Shown here piece by piece: positions 32,341 to 41,522 of a stretch of 64,000 nucleotides of DNA. Each line of letters opens with the position of its first letter. The first letter of the stretch is position 1. The notes under the pieces were generated by a model. The model did no database searches. It saw only the letters and a list, made by a program, of their open reading frames with translations, and was not told the DNA's origin. Source of the DNA: an uncultured bacterium (GTDB taxonomy: Bacteria; Desulfobacterota_D; UBA1144); assembly GCA_913050245.1 (NCBI GenBank), contig CAJWZJ010000001.1:1-64000 (forward strand), in the 5' to 3' direction. The translations under genes and the position numbers were made by a program.

Positions 32341-33348
32341 TTAATCTTTAAAAACCTCATTTAAAGGAAGTAGATTTAATGAACCACTAGAAGAATCAGT
32401 TCCAATAACCTTCTTAGGTCTTTGAAGTATTGACTCCATTTTTTCCAAGTAAATTCTTGTTTTAGTAGTTTCTTTATCTTTACGATATTCGGAGTAAATT
32501 TGATTAAATCTTGCAACATCACCTTTGGCTGTAGAAATTCTCTGCTCTCTATAAGCTTCGGATTCTCTTATCATTTTTTCTGCTTCACCTCTAGCCTTAG
32601 GTATAACATCCTCAAAATAACCTTTGGCATTATTAATGAGTTTTTCTTTGTCTTCCTTCGCTCTTACAACTTCATTAAAAGCATCTTTTACTTCTTCAGG
32701 GGGATCAACAATTTGCAATTTTACATCTGTAATTGCAACACCAGAATTGTAAGAATCAAGCAACATTTGTAAGAAAGCTCTAGTGTTAGATTGAATCAAG
32801 TCTCGACCTGTAGTTAGTGCATCATCAATATTTGTGACACCCATAGAACTTCGAAGAGCAACTTCAGCTGCACTCTTTATGGTTGTATCTATATTCCAAA
32901 CTTTAAACAAATAATTTCCAGGGTCTTTTATTTTCCATTGAATAATCGCTTGTGCATCAACAATATTTTCATCCTTGGTTATCATAAGGGATTCTTGAAC
33001 TACGCTAATTCTTGACCTATCAGATCTGAAACCAATTTCTATTCTTCTAACTTTTTCTACATCAACAACTGTTAGTTTGTCCACGACAGGTATCTTTAGG
33101 TGTAGCCCTGGATCTGAATAGCTTGATAACTTTCCAAATCTTTGAATGACTCCAACTTCACCTGGATCAATCGTATAAAAACTAGAAAAAAGTGCGAAAA
33201 TTAATAGGACTGCTGGAAACAGGATAGCAAGCTTTTTAAAATTATCTTTGGACTCAGGATCAATTGTGATTGAATCTGGAGAGCCATTACCTGGCCTTCT
33301 GTCCATGTTATTTAAAAATTCTATAATTTTTTTTATTAAGTTGATCAC
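32341..33348 (-). CDS. hflK: FtsH regulator HflK (SPFH/band 7)
   Basis: 335 residues. A short N-terminal cytoplasmic segment with RRPGNGSPDS, a transmembrane helix (LAILFPAVLLIFALFSSFY), the band 7 domain (IDPGEVGVIQRFGKLSSYSDPGLHLKIP, VDAQAIIQWKIKDP), and a long coiled coil (VRAKEDKEKLINNAKGYFEDVIPKARGEAEK) match HflK. It ends in a short flexible tail (SSSGSLNLLPLNEV). With HflC it modulates FtsH proteolysis of membrane proteins. It is the first gene of the pair, with 1 nt to hflC. Confidence 0.93.
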   Translation of the reverse strand: MINLIKKIIEFLNNMDRRPGNGSPDSITIDPESKDNFKKLAILFPAVLLIFALFSSFYTIDPGEVGVIQRFGKLSSYSDPGLHLKIPVVDKLTVVDVEKVRRIEIGFRSDRSRISVVQESLMITKDENIVDAQAIIQWKIKDPGNYLFKVWNIDTTIKSAAEVALRSSMGVTNIDDALTTGRDLIQSNTRAFLQMLLDSYNSGVAITDVKLQIVDPPEEVKDAFNEVVRAKEDKEKLINNAKGYFEDVIPKARGEAEKMIRESEAYREQRISTAKGDVARFNQIYSEYRKDKETTKTRIYLEKMESILQRPKKVIGTDSSSGSLNLLPLNEVFKD

Positions 33349-33383
33349 AACTTAATATTAACCAATTAAAGATTTATCACAAG

Positions 33384-34559
33384 CTATACAAACTTATTGA
33401 CTATCTTTGTAATTAATAAATCTCCTGCAACATTAAGAGAAGTTCTAAACATATCAAGAATCCTATCCACTCCTATTATAATGCTTATGGCTTCAATAGG
33501 TATGCCTACAGAAGTAAAAACAACGGTCATCATAACTAAGGCAACAGAAGGTACTCCTGCAGCTCCAATACTTCCAATGGTAGCTGTAACAAGTATCAAT
33601 AAATATTCGTTGTAGGATAAATTCAAACCAATAATATTTGAAATAAAAACAGCAGATAGCCCTAAATAAATGGCAGATCCATCCATATTAACAGTTGCGC
33701 CAATAGGAATAACAAAATTACTAATTTGTTTATTAATATTTAAATTTGATTCAGCAGTTTTGAGTGTAAGAGGTATTGTTGCAGCACTGCTTGAAGATAC
33801 AAAAGCAAAAAAAAGTGCATTTTTAATTCTTTTAATAAATTCATAAAAATTTTCTTTTAATACAAAGAGAACTATCGATCCGTAACAAAATAAAAAATAA
33901 GAAATAAAAATTGTAATTGCTGTTAATGAAAATTTTAATAAAAGGAAAATAATTTTATAATCCATTCCAATTAATAGATTTCCAAAAAGTGAAAAAATTG
34001 CTATGGGTGCAAGCCACATAAAATACATTATTGAAGATAATATCGAATCATTTAAAAAACTTAGCACTTCTATTGTTTTTTTGTTATTAACGAGTTTTAT
34101 TAAGATTCCACAACAAATCGCAAAAATCATAATAGCTAGTGGATTTCCATCGATAATTAATCTTGGCAAGTTTAAAAGATCAAGGCCTAAGGGTTCAATT
34201 GATTCCTGAATATTTAATTTATTTGAACTATCAAAATTCAACTCAGAAACTAAATCTGGATTGACAGGAAAATTAATCTGACTTGAAATTAATAGCGAAA
34301 ATGTAATTGCTAATGTTGTAGACAATACATATAAAATTAAAGTCATGGGAACCATTTTTTTTAACTTTGTATTTGTGCTAAATGAAGCTATAGAAAATGA
34401 TATTGATATAAAAATTACAAAAGGGACAATAAATTTAAGAATATCAAGAAATAATTTTCCAAAAAATTCTGATTCGACAATTATACTTGGAAAAAAAAAT
34501 GAACATGGAATTGCAAAAAGAAATCCTATTAACATGAAGAGTGATATTTTCTTTTCCAT
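33384..34559 (-). CDS. Dicarboxylate/amino acid:cation symporter (DAACS family)
   Basis: 391 residues. Hallmarks of the GltP/GltPh fold are the re-entrant loop FAFVSSSSAATIPLTL (Ser-rich HP1), PIGATVNMDGSAIYLG (the NMDGT-like motif in TM7, here NMDGS), GAAGVPS in HP2, and DRILDMFRTSLNVAGD in TM8 for substrate binding. It imports glutamate, aspartate or C4-dicarboxylates with Na+ or H+. The Asp in DMFRT and the following Arg favour acidic substrates. It ends a small operon starting with DUF2939 and DUF2237, with overlapping stop and start at 34559. Confidence 0.92.
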   Translation of the reverse strand: MEKKISLFMLIGFLFAIPCSFFFPSIIVESEFFGKLFLDILKFIVPFVIFISISFSIASFSTNTKLKKMVPMTLILYVLSTTLAITFSLLISSQINFPVNPDLVSELNFDSSNKLNIQESIEPLGLDLLNLPRLIIDGNPLAIMIFAICCGILIKLVNNKKTIEVLSFLNDSILSSIMYFMWLAPIAIFSLFGNLLIGMDYKIIFLLLKFSLTAITIFISYFLFCYGSIVLFVLKENFYEFIKRIKNALFFAFVSSSSAATIPLTLKTAESNLNINKQISNFVIPIGATVNMDGSAIYLGLSAVFISNIIGLNLSYNEYLLILVTATIGSIGAAGVPSVALVMMTVVFTSVGIPIEAISIIIGVDRILDMFRTSLNVAGDLLITKIVNKFV

Positions 34560-34927
34560 TAGCCCAAGTCAACCGAATACTTTTTGAGTATATCAATAGG
34601 TATTATTTTTAAAACTTCATGATTAGTAGATAAAATATATACGTTTGGAGCACAATTATTTTCATACGCCTCTATCCATCTACTTGCACAAAGACACCAC
34701 TTGTCTCCATCTTTTAATCCTGGAAATTCATATTCTGGAATTGGAGTAGATAAATCATTTCCAACTTTTTTTGAGAATTCAAGAAATTTCGTTGTAACCT
34801 GAACGCAAACTAGATGTAAACCTAGATCATCTTTCCCTGTATTACAAAAACCATCACGATAAAAACCTGTCATCGGCGATTTGCAACATAATTCAATATT
34901 TTCTTTCAATACATTCTTCTGGCTCAT
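34559..34927 (-). CDS. DUF2237 family protein
   Basis: 122 residues. The family pattern is clear: CCKSPMTGFYRDGFCNTGKDDLGLH, VCVQVTTKFLEFSK, GNDLSTPIPEYEFPGLKDGDKWCLCASRW and APNVYILSTNHEVL. Conserved cysteines suggest metal binding or redox chemistry, but no function is established for DUF2237. It overlaps both neighbours by 1-4 nt in a three-gene unit with the symporter and DUF2939. Confidence 0.88.
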   Translation of the reverse strand: MSQKNVLKENIELCCKSPMTGFYRDGFCNTGKDDLGLHLVCVQVTTKFLEFSKKVGNDLSTPIPEYEFPGLKDGDKWCLCASRWIEAYENNCAPNVYILSTNHEVLKIIPIDILKKYSVDLG

Positions 34928-35571
34928 TTCTTTTCATAACCTTCTCTTAAATTTTTCAATAAATCCACAGAATCCTCTACTTTCCTAGAAATTCTTTTAG
35001 ACAACTCATCGGACTGTAGCGAATAGAGGTGCCAACGTGGAAAAATCATTTTCATCTTAAAAAATATATCACCATCAGGAGTTATTATTTTTGCTTGAAA
35101 GTCACTAAGGGTATTAAAATTGAAAGTCTCAACTGAATACCCATCTAAATTAAATAATTTCTTTTTATCTTTTTGATTTGATAAAATATTTTCTTTATCA
35201 TTATTAGCTTTTTTATTTTTTTTCCTTTCTGATAATTCTACTAATTTGATAACTCCATCAGCAGTGATAATTTTTTTGATTGCTATATCTAAAGCTGTGC
35301 CCCCAAAAACTTTTTCTCCAACTATCTTTATATCTTCGAATATTCCTTCAATTGGATTATCCAAATCCTCTTTTCTCTCTTTTGCACGTTTTTTAATAAA
35401 TCTTTTAACATCTTTTTTTACACTTTTTTGTAATTCTTTCCATAAGATATATTCGTTTAAAACTTCTTTATCTTTTTCTTTTATTCCAACTCCAATTTTG
35501 TAAAGACTATATACAGGCGAGATAAAGATAAGTGTAGAAATTATGACAAATGTCCAAATGGTTAATTTCAT
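34924..35571 (-). CDS. DUF2939-like membrane-anchored protein
   Basis: 215 residues. An N-terminal signal anchor (LTIWTFVIISTLIFISPVYSLYKIGVGIKEKDKEVLNEYI) matches the DUF2939 opening, where a helix is followed by SPYxxLYxLxxAIxxxDxxxLxxxVD. The middle is Lys-rich (ERKKNKKANNDKENILSNQKDKK, low complexity). The C-terminal half has strands such as FQAKIITPDGDIFFKMKMIFPRW, as expected for the family. It is probably a periplasmic lipid- or envelope-related protein. Function is unknown. Confidence 0.72.
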   Translation of the reverse strand: MKLTIWTFVIISTLIFISPVYSLYKIGVGIKEKDKEVLNEYILWKELQKSVKKDVKRFIKKRAKERKEDLDNPIEGIFEDIKIVGEKVFGGTALDIAIKKIITADGVIKLVELSERKKNKKANNDKENILSNQKDKKKLFNLDGYSVETFNFNTLSDFQAKIITPDGDIFFKMKMIFPRWHLYSLQSDELSKRISRKVEDSVDLLKNLREGYEKK

Positions 35572-35628
35572 CAGTTTTCAGTATTAGAATACTATTTATT
35601 ATTAAAAAAGACAGCTAATAAAGGATTT

Positions 35629-36402
35629 TTATTCAAAAAGATCAAGATTTTTTCCATAATCTAATGTTCTATATGATTTTTGCCTGTCTTCAAAATATGA
35701 ACAATGATCACAATCTAAAGATCCTGAGGGCATATTCTCGGCATTTAATATTGATGATAATTCTTTTAATTTATCTGGAATCCAATCTAGACAATATTTA
35801 TATTTTATTAAGTTCAAATCAAAATTTAATTTTTTTTCGAAATTACCATTTTTTATACCATTCACATATAAGAAATATCCGTAAGGTTCTAGGTCTAAAT
35901 CATTTTTTAATAATAAATAAGAGTAAAAATCTATCTGACGTTTATATGCTGGCCACCATCCATTATCAGATATCTCTATTTTACCATCTCTAGATGTCGC
36001 TTTATAATCTACAACAATTAACTTACCAGTATCAAGGTTTATCCATAGATCGTCTATAGCACCAGTAAATATAAGTTTAAGTTCATTGTCCAGATAAGTT
36101 ATCCCCTTAAAATTTTCTCTCCACTCATCGAGTTTAGGATGTGAATAAGGTAAATAATTCAAATTATTATCAATAAATATTGGATGCCTCTCTTTTATAC
36201 TTCTGTAATGATCAAATTCATTTTTTAATAAATTATCTACTGCATTATTAAGTGCAAAGGTTGGAGGTTGAATCATTCCAAGGCCCTTAACCCTGTCTAA
36301 CCAAAAACATTTTTTACATTTTATGAATAAATCAACTTTTGATCTGCTAACTCTGAAATTTTTAGATATGCCTCTTGAATAAAGATTTCGTTTTCTAATC
36401 AT
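35629..36402 (-). CDS. PD-(D/E)XK nuclease with Cas4/AddB-like cysteine pairs
   Basis: 257 residues. The RecB-family nuclease core is visible: Asp in FTGAIDDLWIN, then LIVVDYKATS (D-x-K) and RQIDFYSYLLL (QxxxY motif). Two CxxC pairs, FIKCKKCFWLD near residues 28-31 and SLDCDHCSYFE near the C-terminus, sit where Cas4/AddB nucleases bind a 4Fe-4S cluster. No helicase or cas genes are nearby. Similar stand-alone proteins are common in marine genomes. Its function is unknown, with a DNA end-processing role likely. It ends a unit with ndh, 2 nt after that gene. Confidence 0.78.
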   Translation of the reverse strand: MIRKRNLYSRGISKNFRVSRSKVDLFIKCKKCFWLDRVKGLGMIQPPTFALNNAVDNLLKNEFDHYRSIKERHPIFIDNNLNYLPYSHPKLDEWRENFKGITYLDNELKLIFTGAIDDLWINLDTGKLIVVDYKATSRDGKIEISDNGWWPAYKRQIDFYSYLLLKNDLDLEPYGYFLYVNGIKNGNFEKKLNFDLNLIKYKYCLDWIPDKLKELSSILNAENMPSGSLDCDHCSYFEDRQKSYRTLDYGKNLDLFE

Positions 36403-36404
36403 AT

Positions 36405-37682
36405 TTATTTAATAAATATTAACCTAGTGCCCTTATCTTGATTAAAATAATTTAATGCCCATTTAATAAGAACTGATACTTTATTATCAAATCCTATTAA
36501 AAAACATATATGAACAAAAATCCATAGAAGCCACGCAACGAATCCTTGAGTTTTTATAAATCCTAAATCAGCAACAGCCATATTTCTTCCAATTACAGCC
36601 AAATTACCTTTATCTTTGTATTCAAACTTCTTGTCATAATTATCGCCATTAACACGATTCTTTATTAATTTTGCAACATATTCACCAGCTTGCATCGCAG
36701 CAGGTGCAACACCAGGAATAAATTCATTTTTTGAATCTTGAAATCTTGCTAAATCGCCAATGACAAAAATATTACTATAATTAGGGATTGAGAAATCTTT
36801 TTTGACAAGCACTCTCCCTACTCTATCAACCTCAGCGTCAGCAGCATCATGAAGTATCATTCCCCAGGCTGAAGCTTTAACCCCTGCGCCCCATAGTGTT
36901 GTCTTAGTTTCTATTACACTCTTTTGATTATTTTTTTCAAAGGTTACAGTATCAGCTGTTATATCAATTACCCTAGAATCAGTTAATACTTGAACACCCA
37001 TTCTTTCTAAATATTTTCTTGTTATATCCGATAACTTACTTTCAAATGTAGGTAAAACTGTAGGTAAAGCCTCCAGTAGATATATTTCACATTCCTTTTT
37101 TGTATCAATATTATGAAAATGACCATCAAGGGTTTTAAATGCTAAGTCAGCTAGAGCGCCTGCTAATTCAACACCAGTAGGGCCTCCACCAATTATAACA
37201 AAAGTCAAAAGCTGCTTTCTCCTTCCTGGATCTGTCTCATTTTCAGCCATTTCAAAAGCTGTAAATATTCTTCTTCTCATCTCAAAAGCATCTTCAACAG
37301 ATTTTAGTCCTGGAGCATACTTTTCCCACTCATCATTTCCAAAATAATGATGGCTAACTCCAGTAGCTACAATTAAATCGTCGTATCTTATTCTTGCATG
37401 ATTTCTTGTTTGAACATATCTATTATATGGATCTATTCCATTAGCAATATCTAACCTGATAGTAATATTTTTCTTATCACCAAAAATAGATCTAACTGGT
37501 GCACTTATATCAGGTGCAGAGATAGTTCCAGTAGCTACCTGATACAATAATGGTTGAAAAAGATGGAAATTTCTTCGATCAATAAGTGTAACTTCGATAT
37601 CTGTATTTACGAACTGTTTTACGGCATACAATCCACCAAAACCGGCACCGATGACAACAACATGATGTTTTTTACTATTCAC
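36405..37682 (-). CDS. ndh: Type II NADH:quinone oxidoreductase
   Basis: 425 residues, a non-proton-pumping membrane-associated NADH dehydrogenase. FAD motif VVVIGAGFGGLYAVKQF, NAD motif FVIIGGGPTGVELAGALADLA, the quinone-site stretch APAAMQAGEYVAKLI, and NIFVIGDLARF are all present. The C-terminal amphipathic region (FVAWLLWIFVHICFLIGFDNK) anchors it to the inner membrane. The start is GTG at 37682. A TATAAT (37696-37691) lies 8 nt upstream, so the transcript may be nearly leaderless, 24 nt after the ileS stop. Confidence 0.93.
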   Translation of the reverse strand: MNSKKHHVVVIGAGFGGLYAVKQFVNTDIEVTLIDRRNFHLFQPLLYQVATGTISAPDISAPVRSIFGDKKNITIRLDIANGIDPYNRYVQTRNHARIRYDDLIVATGVSHHYFGNDEWEKYAPGLKSVEDAFEMRRRIFTAFEMAENETDPGRRKQLLTFVIIGGGPTGVELAGALADLAFKTLDGHFHNIDTKKECEIYLLEALPTVLPTFESKLSDITRKYLERMGVQVLTDSRVIDITADTVTFEKNNQKSVIETKTTLWGAGVKASAWGMILHDAADAEVDRVGRVLVKKDFSIPNYSNIFVIGDLARFQDSKNEFIPGVAPAAMQAGEYVAKLIKNRVNGDNYDKKFEYKDKGNLAVIGRNMAVADLGFIKTQGFVAWLLWIFVHICFLIGFDNKVSVLIKWALNYFNQDKGTRLIFIK

Positions 37683-37706
37683 TTAAAAATATTATAACTT
37701 AAAAAA

Positions 37707-40418
37707 TTAAAGAATAAGTTGTTCGTGACATTTCAAACAAATATTCTTATCATCCGGCCCTCTATCAAAACTATAGTTCCAACATCTAAGGCATTTGGGA
37801 GCTTCAGTCTTAAAAACCTCGCAGTGTATTTCATCAACATTATCGTTGGATATATCTAATTCTGCAACCATTAAAACTTTTTGAAGATTGACTAAATTGT
37901 CTAATAGGAATTCTTTTTCCTGTATTGTGGATGAAATTATAATTTTGGCTTCTAAGGAACTTCCAATAATCTTATCAGCTCTTTTGAGCTCGATATCTTT
38001 TAAGAATATACTTCGAAACTCCATTAGCTTGTCCCACTTATTTTCTATATCATCATCTTTAAAAAGTTTGTCTAATAAACTTTCTTCAAAAATAGAAGAT
38101 TTATTATCATTGAAATGCTTCCATGCTTCTTCAGCGGTAAAAGATATAACGGGGGAAAGCATTAGGCTTATTTCACGAAAAATTATTGAAATTGCAGATT
38201 GAGTTGATTTTCTCTGGTGAGATTTAATTGAAAAAGTATATAAAATATCTTTTTGAATATCCAAAAATATTGAACTTAATTCATTTGCAGTAAAATTTAG
38301 CACTTTTGATACACCTTGGTGAAACAAGTTTCTTTCAAAACAATCCAGATAATCTTTTTTTAATGAGGATAATTTAATTAAAATCCATTGATCAATTTCC
38401 TCCATTTCCTCAAAATCGACCAAGTCCTGCTCATTAAAGTCACTAATATTTCCTAATAAAAATCTAAAGGTGTTTCTTAATTTTTTATATTTATCTCTTA
38501 TTCCATCTAAAATTGAATCTGACAACCTAACTTCAGACGAATAATCTTCTGATGCAACCCATAATCTTAGGATATCGGCGCCGCTCTGTTTTATTATTTT
38601 ATCTGGTTCTACAACGTTATTTTTTGATTTTGACATCTTTTGACCATTATTATCAACTACAAAACCGTGAGTTAAAACCGCCCTGTAGGGTGATATCGAA
38701 TTTGATGCTACAGAAGTTAAAAGACTACTCTGGAACCAACCTCTGTGTTGATCGTTGCCTTCTAAATATAAATCAGCTGGGTATGAATCACTATTTAATA
38801 CAGTTTTCCAAGATGAGCCAGAATCAAACCAAACATCAAGTGTGTCAGTTCCTTTTTTTAACTTTGGCGCTAAGTTTTTATGCTCTTTGGGTAAAAAATA
38901 TTCAATATCTCTATCCCACCATGAATTTGACCCTTCATTCTTAAAAATATCAGAGATTTTATCCAACGTTTCTTTATTTATAAAAATTTCATTAGACTCT
39001 AAAAAGTAGAAAACTGGTATTGGAAGTCCCCAAGATCTTTGCCTTGAGATACACCAATCAGATCGTTCTTTGACCATACCAGCAATTCTTTTAGCTGACT
39101 GACTTGGATACCATTTAACTTTATCAATCTCTTCAAGTGCAATATCTCGAAATTTATCAACTGAGGCAAACCATTGGTAAGTTGATCGAAAAATAGTAGG
39201 TCTATTAGTTCTCCAATCATAAGGATATTTATGATTATAATCCTCTTTATAGAACAGATAACCCTCACGATTAAGAATTTCAATTACTTTATCGTTACCT
39301 TCTTTCAGAACATTTAGACCTGCTAATTCACTGGTAAGTTCATCTGTAAATTTTCCATATTGATCAACAGGAGAAAAAATATCAAGATTATTCTTAATTC
39401 CAGTGTTGTAATCATCAACACCATGTCCTGGAGCAGTATGAACGATTCCGGTTCCAGTCTCTTTAGTTACATATTCTGCATTAAAAGTTTTACACTTTTC
39501 TTTTGATAATGGCGACAGATATTCTAAGCATAAAAGATCTTCACCTTTACATTCCATTAATTCTTCAAGATCACAATTTATTTTATTTTTAATTTCTTGT
39601 GCTAGTTCTTTTTCAATAATTAAGATATCGCTATTATTCCTGTAAAAACCGTAACTAAATTGTTTGTTAATAGATACAGCTTTATTAGCAGGAAGTGTCC
39701 AAGGAGTAGTTGTCCAGATAAGAAAGTTAATTTTTTCACCTAAATTTAAAATGTCTTTATTACAAGAATTTTTTAGAACTGGAAATTTGACATAAACACT
39801 TTGAGAAATATGATTATCAGGATATTCAAGTTCGGCCTCTGCCAAAGCAGTCTGTGAACTTGGACTCCAGTTTACTGGTTTAAGACCCCTATAAATATAG
39901 CCCTTTAAATACATGTCTGAAAAAACTTTTATTTGGTTTGATTCAAAATCTCGATCTATTGTTAAGTATGGATTATCCCAATCAGAAATAACCCCTAATC
40001 TTTTAAATTCATCTCTTTGGCTATTAACAAATTTTAAAGCAAAATCATGACAAAGTTTCCTTATTTCAGATTTTCCAATATCTTTTGATTTCAACTTCTT
40101 TGTTACTTGATGTTCGATAGGTAATCCATGACAATCCCATCCTGGAATATATTTTATAGACTTTCCATTGATAGAATTAAATTTAAGAATAATATCTTTT
40201 AGGATCTTATTTAAGCAATGACCAATATGGATTTTTCCGTTTGCAAAGGGTGGGCCATCATGAAGAACAAAGACTTCATTAGATTTTTCTTGCATCAAAT
40301 TATACAGATTTATGCTATTCCAATATTCAATAATTTTTGGCTCATTTTGAGGCAAATTTGCTCTCATTGGAAAATCTGTTTTAGGCAGATTTAATGTATC
40401 ATTATAATCTTGGCTCAA
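37707..40418 (-). CDS. ileS: Isoleucyl-tRNA synthetase
   Basis: 903 residues, full length. The class I motifs are HIGHCLNK (residues 64-70) and KMSKSKNN (near residue 600). The editing domain includes IWTTTPWTLPANKAVS and HTAPGHGVDDYNTG. The C-terminus carries the zinc site CLRCWNYSFDRG plus CLKCHEQ, typical of the bacterial, mupirocin-sensitive type. The start is TTG at 40418, immediately after the stop of the preceding gene; the next Met, in FPMRANLPQ, would remove conserved N-terminal sequence. It is coupled to the 113-residue protein upstream. Confidence 0.95.
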   Translation of the reverse strand: MSQDYNDTLNLPKTDFPMRANLPQNEPKIIEYWNSINLYNLMQEKSNEVFVLHDGPPFANGKIHIGHCLNKILKDIILKFNSINGKSIKYIPGWDCHGLPIEHQVTKKLKSKDIGKSEIRKLCHDFALKFVNSQRDEFKRLGVISDWDNPYLTIDRDFESNQIKVFSDMYLKGYIYRGLKPVNWSPSSQTALAEAELEYPDNHISQSVYVKFPVLKNSCNKDILNLGEKINFLIWTTTPWTLPANKAVSINKQFSYGFYRNNSDILIIEKELAQEIKNKINCDLEELMECKGEDLLCLEYLSPLSKEKCKTFNAEYVTKETGTGIVHTAPGHGVDDYNTGIKNNLDIFSPVDQYGKFTDELTSELAGLNVLKEGNDKVIEILNREGYLFYKEDYNHKYPYDWRTNRPTIFRSTYQWFASVDKFRDIALEEIDKVKWYPSQSAKRIAGMVKERSDWCISRQRSWGLPIPVFYFLESNEIFINKETLDKISDIFKNEGSNSWWDRDIEYFLPKEHKNLAPKLKKGTDTLDVWFDSGSSWKTVLNSDSYPADLYLEGNDQHRGWFQSSLLTSVASNSISPYRAVLTHGFVVDNNGQKMSKSKNNVVEPDKIIKQSGADILRLWVASEDYSSEVRLSDSILDGIRDKYKKLRNTFRFLLGNISDFNEQDLVDFEEMEEIDQWILIKLSSLKKDYLDCFERNLFHQGVSKVLNFTANELSSIFLDIQKDILYTFSIKSHQRKSTQSAISIIFREISLMLSPVISFTAEEAWKHFNDNKSSIFEESLLDKLFKDDDIENKWDKLMEFRSIFLKDIELKRADKIIGSSLEAKIIISSTIQEKEFLLDNLVNLQKVLMVAELDISNDNVDEIHCEVFKTEAPKCLRCWNYSFDRGPDDKNICLKCHEQLIL

Positions 40419-40760
40419 TTATTTACCTGTTAAAACTTTATTCATATTATCATAGATTTTTCTAGAAAAAAGGACCCATTGGTCCCATATGTCTGTATTA
40501 TAATTTTCTTGTTTTATTGTTTTGACCATTCTTAACCCATAATCTTCAAATGTTATTTCTATTTCATCATAGTCTGTTAGATTTTTACTAAAAACTTCAC
40601 CTAGTTTTTGTATTATTTTTACATTTTTATTTTCAATATCTCTGAATTCTGTAATTAATAATTTTACACCTCTGATTTTGGAATCACCCGCCATCATCGT
40701 AGAGCCCATACCCCAACCTTTTTTAGCTCTGGGAGTTTCAGCTCTAATCTGCATATCCAT
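40419..40760 (-). CDS. Conserved small protein of unknown function upstream of ileS
   Basis: 113 residues. The N-terminal 25 residues are unusual (RAETPRAKKGWGMGSTMMAGDSKIRG, Met- and Gly-rich). A compact alpha/beta region follows (VKLLITEFRDIENKNVKIIQKLGEVFSKN, EIEITFEDYGLRMVK). No family is recognised. The stop is directly followed by the TTG of ileS, so it is cotranscribed and probably translated with it. A second Met at residue 3 is a possible alternative start. Confidence 0.6.
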   Translation of the reverse strand: MDMQIRAETPRAKKGWGMGSTMMAGDSKIRGVKLLITEFRDIENKNVKIIQKLGEVFSKNLTDYDEIEITFEDYGLRMVKTIKQENYNTDIWDQWVLFSRKIYDNMNKVLTGK

Positions 40761-40826
40761 ATTTTAATAATACACGCAAAATATTTGTAATTTTATTAAA
40801 AATTAATACTATGATAGAGTAAAAAA

Positions 40827-41522
40827 GTGAGAAAAAATCCAAATATATTGTTCACAGGCCTTACAGGAAATCTTGGTCGTAAATTAATTCCATATCTTAT
40901 CAGAAAGAATTATAAAATTTTTACAATTTATAAGTATGAAAAAGAATTAAAATTAATAAATAAATTATATATAAAACAAATAAATTATATAAAGTGTGAT
41001 TTAAATATAGAAAAAGATTCATTAAAGATTATTAAAATATTAGAAAAAAAGGATATCGCAATTGATGCTATCGTAAATCTGGTAGGTGGTTTTATCTATA
41101 AGGATTTAAAAAATTCTAAGAATGAAGATTTTATAAAAATGATGAATATTAATTTCTTCAGTATTTTAAATATTTCTAGATTATCAATGAAGATTCTTAG
41201 TAATTCTAAAAATAAAAGCATTATTAATATATTATCCCCATATGCAGAGGCACCCGTTAATGGAGTAAGTGCATATGCAGCATCAAAAGCTGCATTAATG
41301 AGCTTATCAAAATCAATGGCTATAGAATATCAAGAATATGATATTAGAGTTAATTGTATTATGAGTGATACAATTGATACAGAAATAAATAGGAAAGAAA
41401 TGCCTAATGAAAATTTTAGCAAATGGATTAAACCTGTTCAAATATTTAATGCTATTGAACTGCTTACTTCAGAAAAATCAAAGTTTATTAATGGTGAAAT
41501 TGTTAGGTTAAAGAATGAATGA
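40827..41522 (+). CDS. Short-chain dehydrogenase/reductase family protein
   Basis: 231 residues beginning with GTG. Cofactor motif GLTGNLGRKL (a variant of TGxxxGxG), NAD-binding DLNIEK, active-site NLVGG, and the catalytic Tyr and Lys in SAYAASKAALMSLSKSMAIEY are all present. The C-terminal region is short (ELLTSEKSKFINGEIVRLK), as in FabG-like enzymes. The substrate is unknown. It overlaps lpd by 8 nt, and the third gene overlaps lpd too, so SDR-lpd-peptidase form one operon. Confidence 0.82.
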   Translation: MRKNPNILFTGLTGNLGRKLIPYLIRKNYKIFTIYKYEKELKLINKLYIKQINYIKCDLNIEKDSLKIIKILEKKDIAIDAIVNLVGGFIYKDLKNSKNEDFIKMMNINFFSILNISRLSMKILSNSKNKSIINILSPYAEAPVNGVSAYAASKAALMSLSKSMAIEYQEYDIRVNCIMSDTIDTEINRKEMPNENFSKWIKPVQIFNAIELLTSEKSKFINGEIVRLKNE

